34,902 bases of DNA from Saprospiraceae bacterium (GTDB lineage: Bacteria > Bacteroidota > Bacteroidia > Chitinophagales > Saprospiraceae), in the NCBI GenBank assembly GCA_020627785.1, contig JAHDGF010000050.1, forward strand, positions 1-34,902. Reading direction: 5' to 3'. Positions 24,183 to 32,900 of the stretch are shown here, piece by piece. A program made the position numbers and the translations under genes. Each line of letters opens with the position of its first letter. Positions within the stretch are counted from its first letter, which is position 1. The notes under the pieces are model-generated. The model worked only from the letters and a program-made list of their open reading frames with translations, had not been told where the DNA came from and made no database searches.

Positions 24183-25873
24183 GTAATCAAAGAAACACAT
24201 ACATTGTTCAGACCATCCTGATTTTTGTGATAATCATCGTGGTTAATATTGTTGGAAATTTTTTCAATGGCTTTATTGATCTTACAGAAGATAAAAGATT
24301 TACCCTTTCAGAATCCACCATAGACTTTATCGAAAATGTCGATGACATCATCTATGTTAAAGTATTATTAGAAGGAGAATTTCCTGCGGGCTTCAAGAGA
24401 TTACGCAACGCTGCGAAAGATCGATTGGATCAATTTGCTTCGACCAATCCATTGTTGGAATACACCTTTGAAGATCCAACCGAAGGATCGGTGGAAGACA
24501 TTCGACAAAAGCAACAGCAATATAAAGAAATGGGAATGGCTCCGACCAATCTTACGTTCTTAGATGGCGATGAAAAGACGCAAAAATTAATTTATCCTTA
24601 TGCGCTCGTGAATTATGGATCTAGACAGACCATAGTAAATTTACTTGAGCCGCAAGGAGGCCGGGGACAAGAGGAAGTTTTAAATACTTCCATTAACCTC
24701 TTAGAATTTAAACTCGCTAACGCCATCCAGAAGTTGACGCGAGAGGAGTTGCCTAATATTGTAATATCAACGGGTCACGGCGAGACGCCAGATTATATGA
24801 CAGCAAGATTGGAGCAGGTTTTAAAACCATATTATGATACCGGACGATTGAATCTTGATAGCCTTTTTCAGTTGAACCCTAAGGATGTTAACCTATTGGT
24901 AGTACCCGCTCCAAGAAGTCAAGTTCCGATCAAGACACAATTTGTGATCGATCAATATCTAATGAATGGTGGGAAGATATTATGGCTGATTGAAAACTTT
25001 GAGGTTAATCTAGATAGCATAAACCAGAATCAGTTATATGTACCTAAGCCGATTGAGCACAACTTAGATGACCTGCTTTTCAAATATGGAGCTAGGGTGA
25101 AAAATAACCTAATCATGGATTTGGAATGTGCTCCAATTCCACAGGTCATTGGATCGCAAGGAGAGAAGCCTCAAACGATATTAGTGCCTTGGTATTATCA
25201 CCCAATCGCTGCATCCAAGAGTAATCATCCAATTGTGAAAGGCATTGATCGTGTAAACTTCAAATTTCCTTCGTCTATCGAAATATTAGATCGACCGAAT
25301 GTGAAAAGTGAAGTGCTTTTGAGCTCATCAGAATACAGTAGATTTCAAGTGTATCCGATGCGTTTGACTTTTGAGATTCTTAGAATTGATCCTGATCCAA
25401 AACAGTTTAATAAAGGGCCTCAACCCATTGCTGTTTTACTCGAAGGAGAATTTGAATCATTCTTTAAAAATAGAATTACCCAGGAAAATGAAGCCATCCT
25501 TCAGCAGATAGGAACCACCTTTAAAGAATCCAGCCCACAAACGCAGCAAATAGTTGTTTCAGACGTTGATTTTTTAAAGAATAAATACGATCCAAACTCC
25601 GAAAGAATAAGTCCAATTGGATTTAGCGATTGGGAAAAGAAGATTTATGAAGGAAATCAGGCCTTTATTGTAAATTCGGTAGAGTTTTTGCTCGATGACT
25701 TTGGGTTACTAGAAGCAAGAGGCAAAGATTTCAAGTTGAGACTACTTGATAAGGTAAAAACCAAGGAAGAACAGGGGAAATGGCAATTTATAAACCTTGC
25801 CCTACCATTGGTCGTTGTTTGGTTATTTGCATTGCTGTTCTTTTTCTGGAGAAAAAGAAAATACGCCCAATAA
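24179..25873 (+). CDS. gldG: Gliding-associated ABC transporter auxiliary protein GldG
   Basis: The ATG at 24179 (564 residues) overlaps the gldF stop by four bases; an upstream GTG at 24173 is less likely. An N-terminal membrane helix (about 8-30) and a C-terminal one (about 538-556, LPLVVVWLFALLFFFWRKRK) enclose a large extracytoplasmic domain with the IVISTGHGETPDY and LNPKDVNLLVVPAPRSQVP motifs of the GldG/ABC-type uncharacterised transport family. Known partners GldA and GldF are directly upstream. The function of the extracytoplasmic domain is not established. Confidence 0.93.
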   Translation: MSNQRNTYIVQTILIFVIIIVVNIVGNFFNGFIDLTEDKRFTLSESTIDFIENVDDIIYVKVLLEGEFPAGFKRLRNAAKDRLDQFASTNPLLEYTFEDPTEGSVEDIRQKQQQYKEMGMAPTNLTFLDGDEKTQKLIYPYALVNYGSRQTIVNLLEPQGGRGQEEVLNTSINLLEFKLANAIQKLTREELPNIVISTGHGETPDYMTARLEQVLKPYYDTGRLNLDSLFQLNPKDVNLLVVPAPRSQVPIKTQFVIDQYLMNGGKILWLIENFEVNLDSINQNQLYVPKPIEHNLDDLLFKYGARVKNNLIMDLECAPIPQVIGSQGEKPQTILVPWYYHPIAASKSNHPIVKGIDRVNFKFPSSIEILDRPNVKSEVLLSSSEYSRFQVYPMRLTFEILRIDPDPKQFNKGPQPIAVLLEGEFESFFKNRITQENEAILQQIGTTFKESSPQTQQIVVSDVDFLKNKYDPNSERISPIGFSDWEKKIYEGNQAFIVNSVEFLLDDFGLLEARGKDFKLRLLDKVKTKEEQGKWQFINLALPLVVVWLFALLFFFWRKRKYAQ

Positions 25874-25930
25874 TTCGTAAAAATTTTCGGCATTGCCGAT
25901 AAAATAAAGCTGAACCTTAAAATATATACC

Positions 25931-27793
25931 ATGGTTAAGAATCTTCTTTTTTTAATGATCATTCTTTTTTCGTTTCAACTTTCAGCCCAATCTGATCGTT
26001 GGCAGCAAGCTGCAGATTATGATATGGAAATTGATATGGATGTGGAGACTGATCAATTTGAAGGAGTTCAGACCATCAAGTATACCAATAACTCACCTGA
26101 TACCTTAGATAAGATTTTTTACCATCTATACTTTAATGCCTTTCAGCCAGGTTCTATGATGGATGAGCGGTCATTAACAATCAGTGATCCTGATAAACGA
26201 GTAGGTGATAGAATATCTAAGTTATCACCCCGAGAAATTGGATTCCAACAAGTTAATTCTTTAACGATAGACGGGGATGCTTGTGAATATGAGACAGAAG
26301 GAACGATACTAGAAGTTAAATTGCCAAAGCCAATCATGCCAGGAAAAACTGTAAAGTTGAAAATGGAATTTTTAGCTCAAGTCCCATTACAGATTAGAAG
26401 ATCTGGAAGGGATAGTAAAGAAGGTATTCGGTATTCCATGACACAGTGGTATCCGAAATTGTGTAATTATGATTACCAAGGTTGGCACGCAAATCCTTAC
26501 GTTGGTAGAGAGTTTTATGGCATCTGGGGTGATTTTGATGTGAAGATTTCCATCGATAAAAAATATGTGATCGGAGCTTCTGGTCAATTGCAGAATCCTA
26601 AGAAAATAGGCATGGGTTATGGCGATAGTGACAAAGCAAAGATGAGTCTAAAGAAGAAAAGAACTTGGCACTTTGTTGCTGAAAAGGTTCATGACTTTGC
26701 CTGGGCAGCAGATCCAGACTATACGCATTTGACGAAGATGGCTGGTGAAACTGAAATCCACTATTTATTTCAAGATGGTCCTAAAACCAATGAAAATTGG
26801 AACAAACTTCATGAAGCTGTGGAGGTTGCGTTACCGTATATTAATAAACGTTTTGGTAAATATCCTTACCCTGTATATTATCTAATTCAAGGAGGCGATG
26901 GAGGAATGGAGTATGCTATGTGTACCTTAATAACAGGAGAGCGTACTTACGGTTCACTAGTAGGTGTTACCATTCATGAGCTGATGCATTCATGGTATCA
27001 GATGGTTCTTGGAACCAATGAAGCGCTTTACCCTTGGATGGATGAAGGATTTACTTCTTATGCAACTGCTGAAGTGATGAATTACTTAAGAGCACAGGGG
27101 GTACTAGAAGGGGAACCGCAGAAAGATGCGTTGTACAATAACGTAAGAAACTTTGCCAATTTCACTCAGTCAGGAATGGAAGAGCCTCTAAGCACACATG
27201 CCGATCACTATACGACCAACACCGCTTACGGTGCTGGATCTTATACTAAAGGATCTGTATTTCTAAAGCAGTTAGAATACATCATGGGGCAAGAAGCCTT
27301 TGATGAAACAATGTTGAGATATTACCATGAATGGAAGTTTAAACATCCGAATACCAATGACTTTATCCGAGTTGCTGAAAAGCAATCTGGGTTGGAATTG
27401 GATTGGTTTAAGGAGTATTTTATAAATACAACTCATACCATGGATTACGGAATAGCTGAGGTAGTAGGGAACGATGAAAAGTCAGTGGTAAAATTACAAA
27501 AAATCGGTGTTCACCCAATGCCCGTAGACGTCCTTATTGAAACAACAGATGGAGAACAAATTCTTTATCATATCCCTCTAAGAATGATGCGTGGCGAAAA
27601 GCCCAATGAAAAGTTTTTTGAGTCTTACAAAGTAGGAAAAGATTGGCCGTGGACACATGCTAATTATGATTTAGAGGTTGATATACCCGCCAGCAAAATT
27701 GAGGCTGTTGTGATTGATCCAACTTTAAGAATGGCAGACATCGATCTAGAAAACAACGTTTATCCTAGATTGAATGTCCAAGAAGGCCAGTAG
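25931..27793 (+). CDS. M1-family zinc aminopeptidase, secreted
   Basis: The 620-residue protein has a signal peptide (cut near LSAQ) and the complete gluzincin core: the exopeptidase motif GGMEYA (324-329), HELMH (349-353) and Glu372 in DEGF, 18 residues after the second histidine, so zinc is bound by His349, His353 and Glu372. The catalytic tyrosine is likely Tyr438 in SYTKG. It therefore probably removes N-terminal residues from peptides in the periplasm or outside the cell. The sequence is complete, with a C-terminal beta segment replacing the HEAT region of larger M1 enzymes. Its last 20 bases overlap the DUF1801 gene. Confidence 0.93.
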   Translation: MVKNLLFLMIILFSFQLSAQSDRWQQAADYDMEIDMDVETDQFEGVQTIKYTNNSPDTLDKIFYHLYFNAFQPGSMMDERSLTISDPDKRVGDRISKLSPREIGFQQVNSLTIDGDACEYETEGTILEVKLPKPIMPGKTVKLKMEFLAQVPLQIRRSGRDSKEGIRYSMTQWYPKLCNYDYQGWHANPYVGREFYGIWGDFDVKISIDKKYVIGASGQLQNPKKIGMGYGDSDKAKMSLKKKRTWHFVAEKVHDFAWAADPDYTHLTKMAGETEIHYLFQDGPKTNENWNKLHEAVEVALPYINKRFGKYPYPVYYLIQGGDGGMEYAMCTLITGERTYGSLVGVTIHELMHSWYQMVLGTNEALYPWMDEGFTSYATAEVMNYLRAQGVLEGEPQKDALYNNVRNFANFTQSGMEEPLSTHADHYTTNTAYGAGSYTKGSVFLKQLEYIMGQEAFDETMLRYYHEWKFKHPNTNDFIRVAEKQSGLELDWFKEYFINTTHTMDYGIAEVVGNDEKSVVKLQKIGVHPMPVDVLIETTDGEQILYHIPLRMMRGEKPNEKFFESYKVGKDWPWTHANYDLEVDIPASKIEAVVIDPTLRMADIDLENNVYPRLNVQEGQ

Positions 27794-28169
27794 CGTTGAA
27801 GAATACATAGAATTAGCCTCAGAAGATCGTCAAGAAACCTTGCGGCAAATACGAGCTATGGTCTTGAAAGAGATTCCTGCCGTAGATGAAACCATGCATT
27901 ATAAAATGCCTACGTACAGTGTCGCGGATGAAATCTTATTTGCCTTTGCAAGTCAAAAGAATTACTTATCCTTTTACATTTGCCACTATGATTTATTGGC
28001 AGCTCAAGAAATGATCACCTCTAAATATGACTGCGGAAAATCCTGCATCCGCATCAAATATTTTAATAAGCAAGCACTTAAAGATTTGCGAAAGCTCATG
28101 ATATATGCTTACCGTAATATTGAGTCAAGCATTTACTACGGCAAGTACACTGCTTCAAATAAAAAGTAA
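27774..28169 (+). CDS. DUF1801 (YdhG-like) family protein
   Basis: The 131-residue soluble protein matches the DUF1801 fold: an N-terminal helix (SSVEEYIELASEDRQETLRQIRAMV), the motif EIPAVDETMHYKMPTYSV, then FASQKNYLSFYICH and a C-terminal helix starting KSCIRIKYFNK. Function is not established. It starts inside the last 20 bases of the M1 aminopeptidase gene in another frame, so the two are probably co-translated. No catalytic residue set is evident. Confidence 0.85.
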   Translation: MSKKASSVEEYIELASEDRQETLRQIRAMVLKEIPAVDETMHYKMPTYSVADEILFAFASQKNYLSFYICHYDLLAAQEMITSKYDCGKSCIRIKYFNKQALKDLRKLMIYAYRNIESSIYYGKYTASNKK

Positions 28170-28331
28170 TCTTCGCTAAGTATTAATTTCAGATTTCCGT
28201 TTATTCTGTGATTTTTTTTTGTGAGTCAAGCTCAAATGTATGCTTCCTTTAATTTGAAGAGCAATAGTTCTGATTACTATTTCTATATTTAGACTATTCA
28301 TTTATTGTGACTAAAAAAAATAAAAGGATTC

Positions 28332-29537
28332 ATGTCTACACACGATTATAATTTCGATCAAGTAATAAATAGAGTAGGTACAAATGCTGTTTCATTGACA
28401 GGGTATAGAGGATATCTTTTTGATTCAGAGGAAGATTTAAGTGGGAAGTACCCAGAGAGTGAATTTATCCCAATGTGGGTCGCAGACATGGAGTTTGCCA
28501 TCGCCCCTGAAATCATTGCAGCCATGCATCAAAGGTTAGAACATCCACTTCTTGGGTATTCCATGGTTGCAGAACCATCTTATCCATTGGCTTTTCAAAA
28601 ATGGTGTAAGGAAAGATATAATTATGATATCGATACAAATCATATGGTCTATGCCAAAGGAGTTATACCAGCACTGTTTAGTCTGATTGGTCATATTTGT
28701 AAGTCTGATGAAAAGGTATTAATAGTCACACCATCCTATGCCTTCTTCAAACATGGAGCAGATCATAATGGGGTAGAGTTGGTTTGTTCAGACCTTATTG
28801 AAATAGATGGAATTTATAGAATGAATATGTCTGATATTGAAAGAAAAGTTTCTGATGAAAAATGTACACTTGCTATTTTTTGTAATCCACATAACCCAAC
28901 AGGTCGCGCTTGGTCAGAGGAAGAACTTTTGGATTTAGGGAACATTTGCTTGGCAAATAACCTCACAATTATTTCTGATGAAATTCATTGTGATCTACTC
29001 CGAAAGAATAAAATATTTACACCAATGGCAAAACTCTTTCCTGAATCAGATCGCATCATCACTTGTATGGCCCCAAGTAAAACTTTCAATTTGGCTGGAA
29101 ATTTATTTGCGAATATTATTATCCCTAATGACGAATTGAGAAAGCTATACAGTGATAATTATTTGCCCGTAGAAAATCCATTGAGTATTGTTGCAGCCCA
29201 GGCTGCCTATGCAAAGGGTCAATCATGGTTAGAAGCTTTGACGAATTATCTAGATTCAAATTTCAATTATTTAAAGGCAGAATTGTCGAAACATTTACCA
29301 GAGGCAAAGTTTGTTGTTCCAGACTCAACTTATTTGGCTTGGGTGAATGTGAGCCATTATTTTTCTCCGGACGAAAATTTGACCTTGTTCTTTGCTAAGC
29401 AGGCAGGGGTACTCTTAGAAGGCGGAGATATGTTTGTTGCAAATGCCACTGGGCATATCCGTTTGAATCTTGCTTGTCCGCGAAAGAGATTGGAGGAAGG
29501 CCTTAATCGAATTGTTGCGTCTATTTTAGAAAAGTAA
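28332..29537 (+). CDS. PatB/MalY-family PLP-dependent enzyme (cystathionine beta-lyase-like)
   Basis: The 401-residue fold-type I PLP enzyme has the motifs of the PatB/MalY branch: PMWVADMEFAIAP (47-59), the CNPHNPTGR segment (184-192), DEIHCDL (216-222) and the cofactor lysine Lys250 in APSKTFNLAG. It would cleave the carbon-sulphur bond of cystathionine or cysteine S-conjugates, or act as an aminotransferase; sequence alone does not decide. An AAAAGG stretch just before the start could act as a ribosome site. It stands alone, 162 bases from the DUF1801 gene and 381 bases from the next gene. Confidence 0.9.
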   Translation: MSTHDYNFDQVINRVGTNAVSLTGYRGYLFDSEEDLSGKYPESEFIPMWVADMEFAIAPEIIAAMHQRLEHPLLGYSMVAEPSYPLAFQKWCKERYNYDIDTNHMVYAKGVIPALFSLIGHICKSDEKVLIVTPSYAFFKHGADHNGVELVCSDLIEIDGIYRMNMSDIERKVSDEKCTLAIFCNPHNPTGRAWSEEELLDLGNICLANNLTIISDEIHCDLLRKNKIFTPMAKLFPESDRIITCMAPSKTFNLAGNLFANIIIPNDELRKLYSDNYLPVENPLSIVAAQAAYAKGQSWLEALTNYLDSNFNYLKAELSKHLPEAKFVVPDSTYLAWVNVSHYFSPDENLTLFFAKQAGVLLEGGDMFVANATGHIRLNLACPRKRLEEGLNRIVASILEK

Positions 29538-29918
29538 CCATCCAATGTCCGCATCATCATTCAGTTTTTAATTGAAAGATAGCAAGTAAAAGTATTTCGC
29601 TTACTAATGTAAAAATCCCCATTACTCTTACTTTTTGTAATTGATTTGATCAATTTCTATTATTGAATGGTCTTTAATTTTTTAGATAATCACATCTAAT
29701 TGCAAATTTTACACGGAGTTATATATTATAATTTAATTTAATATGTAAATTTGCTGCCACTACCTTTTAAACCTCAAGATCCATAGTAACATGTCTATTT
29801 AGTTTTAGACGTGCCCAAAACTGATACTCTTCTAAATAAGTTTGTCAGTTCACATCCCTCACAGTAAAACCAGAGCTACTCTGCTCTACCTCTATTTTAA
29901 AGTTAAAGTACTTAGAAA
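29538..29918. other. 381-base gene-free stretch before the giant secreted protein
   Basis: No reading frame or RNA gene is recognised. A 7-base inverted repeat, AATTGAT (29639-29645) and ATCAATT (29649-29655), lies about 100 bases past the PLP-enzyme stop and could be a weak terminator or an operator. Two sequences match the -7 consensus TAnnTTTG, at 29746-29753 (TAAATTTG) and 29837-29844 (TAAGTTTG), but neither has a convincing -33 TTG at the right distance, so the promoter of the next gene is not settled. Confidence 0.5.
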
Positions 29919-32900
29919 ATGACAAATGTTAATTATGCCTGTTCTAGGCTGATGTTACTCTTTGGGTTAATTTTGTTTGTGTCAACAAACCAGTCTTATG
30001 CCTCTACTTCAGAATTGAAAGCTGATTTAGCCGATCAATTCTGGACTGCCTATGAATTTGCAGACTGTAACGAAGAGAAAGCTTTTATAGATGCCTACGA
30101 AGCTTTAGTTTCCGGGAAAGCTGAAAAGAATTCAGGGAAAGTTCAGTTGGCGAAAAGCCTAATGTTAGATAGCTGTGATGAATGTCCAGATATAACCTTT
30201 GCTAGTTTGCAAGGTATTCCTGGGTATGCACAGGTTGACGACCTAAGTCTATGTGGAGTAGCTGATACCGTATCAATGCTCATATATAATGCAGGTGAAT
30301 GCCCAATGAGCAATCTTATATTAACGGTCAATTTCGATTCAGGACTTGCGTATGGAGGTATTTTAGAAGAGCATACAGGTAAGACGGTGGTTGAATTCGA
30401 TGTTTCCGACCCTTCTAACCCTCAATTCTTAATTTCAGGGCTTGATTCGGCAGAAGTTTACATTGTGAATTTCGGATTAAGTGCTGATTGTGATGTAGAT
30501 TTTACAAGTCTAGATCCTTTGAATTTTGATATTTCTTATGAATATAACTATGATAATTCAGCTTCAGGTGCAGCAACTTGCACAGGCGTTGAACCAGAAA
30601 TAGGTAATTTCAATAATGGTATTAAGGTGCCAGTTTTAAATGTGTTAAGCGTGACACCAATCACAAATACATTAACTGCCTCAAATACAGATGGTTGCCA
30701 AACCATTGTTCTCAGACAAGATGGATTAGGAGCAAAATTAGGTGAGTTTAATTTTGATATATGTGGTTACTCTGACGAGTATTTAATTTCAGAATTTCAA
30801 ACTACCGGTCCAGATACGGATATTCCATATACGATTGATCCTGTTACAGGAAATATTACCGGAACTATAGATGGGACTCACTTAGTGAACATTGGTAATG
30901 GTGATGAAATTATGGATGCCAACGAATCAATAACAATCGAAGTTTGTTACCAAGCACAAGGTTGTCTTGACGATGCAATGGTAGTAGAATATAAAGCAAC
31001 TTATGGTTGCAATGGTAAAAAATGTGGAGATGCGAGTTCTGTAGAAGGTGCAGTACAGTTTGTTCCTAATTACGGAGCTACCGTATTAGCCTCTGCTAAC
31101 AATGTCACCTATGGTGGAATTTGCGGGGCTGACGTAGTATTTGATATTTCCATTGAGAGTGCAAATACAGATCCTCTTGATGGCCTATGGCAAGATCTTA
31201 TTGTTAAGTATCCAGCTTGTTTAGCAAATGGAATAACTCTAGCAGATTTAATGATCAATGGAGTAACGCTCGATCCTAGTTTGTATACAACAACTGGCGT
31301 TACCTTGGAAATAGATTTGACGATGAATACGGATCCGGCATATGGTTTAGTAGATCATGATGGAGATGGATTTTTTAATGATTTACCTGGAGGCCAAGCG
31401 CTGATGATAACTACCATGTTAAATATTGGATGTTCGGACTCTATGGCAGTATGTGATGGTAGTTTGTCTTGCTTGATAGATAGAATTGAAGTACAAGCCT
31501 TAAGGAATTGTGGACAACCTTTCCAGCAATTTGGAAATTTACCAGAACCAGTTACTTTTTTCTATGGAGAAGTTTCTAGTACAGTAAATACCTCACTTAT
31601 GGGGACTTTAAGAATTCCTGTTTCTGAGTCTTTTGTAACCGAACCTTGTGTTTGGAATCCATTAAACAATGGTTTAGAATTTTCATATGATTTTGGTTTT
31701 GAAAACATAACACCCTGCGCAACTCCAGGAGATACAAAGCTTATAGTAAGTATAACCTCAGCCGGAAATAGAATTAATAATATTAGATATGAAGATGGAT
31801 CAGCCACCTATCAAGGTGCTCCTGCACCTGCTAATGGTGATTGGGTGGTAGACCCAGCTACTGGTGATACGATCGCTTACGAAATTGAAGTTTTAGCAGG
31901 CGATGCTACAGCAACAACTAATGATTACTTTGTAAATCTTGAAATACAAGGAGATTGTTTTCCAAATGATTATGCGTACGTAACCTATAAAGTAGTAGAA
32001 GAATGCCTTGGTTGTGGAGATGTTGATCCTTGTGAGATAATAAAGTCTTGTGCAGATGCAGCCTTCTACGTAGATTGGAGAGGAAAGGATTGTCCTTGTT
32101 ATGTTGAAGGATACATTGATGATATGTATAGATTGAACTACGGGTATGCAGATAAAGCAATGACGCAAAAATTGACAATGGCTGATGTACCAGAAGAGGA
32201 TACAAGAAGATTCCTACCTGGAGATTCAGTGTATATAAGAACTTCATTTAGAGTGTTAGATGCTCAAGTTCTTCGTGAGGCCTATGCCTTATGGTTGTTT
32301 AGATTGATTCCTAATCAGAATGCGCAAGCTGCACCTTTGACACCTGATGTAGAAAATACAAACTTTTTAGGCTGGTATCTTGAAGATGGCGCGACAGGAG
32401 TCATTACTGAAATTGGTATTCCGGATTGTTTGTTAAATTATCCTGATGCAACACGAACTGATTATAATTATCCATCAATAAAAATAACTAACTTAGGTGT
32501 GGATAGTAGAGGAACCTTCGGTGATCCGAATGATAATGCTTATCAAACTTGTTTAGATGACCCGAATGTAAATCCTAATTACCCTCCAGAGTCTGCCGTA
32601 AATTATGAAACCGCTTATTTAGGTACAGGATTGAATGGAGCAGAAATGCGTTTGGGACTATACTTTGATCAAGGAGATTTTGCAGATGCTTGTGGAACAG
32701 AAAGCAATACTTGCCAAGATGAATTTTTTGAACAGTTTGATTTAAACGATGGAGATATTTTCCATTTTGATGTGCAAACAATAATGATGCACTCCCCTTA
32801 TGCGGATTTAGATGCATTAAATGGTGTAGGAGGTTCTACTGCTTCTAGTTTTACCCCAAGTTTTATTGGATACGGTACAAGACCAGATAATTGTGGTTTA

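Noticed and set aside
25888..25900. TCGGC-ATT-GCCGA hairpin between gldG and the M1 aminopeptidase gene
   Set aside because: The stem has five bases with a three-base loop and no following T run, so it is too weak to call a terminator.
31893..32247. Overlapping minus-strand open frames inside the giant gene
   Set aside because: The plus frame is open for almost 5 kb with a signal peptide and coherent protein composition. The antisense frames have histidine- and leucine-rich, low-complexity products typical of shadows.
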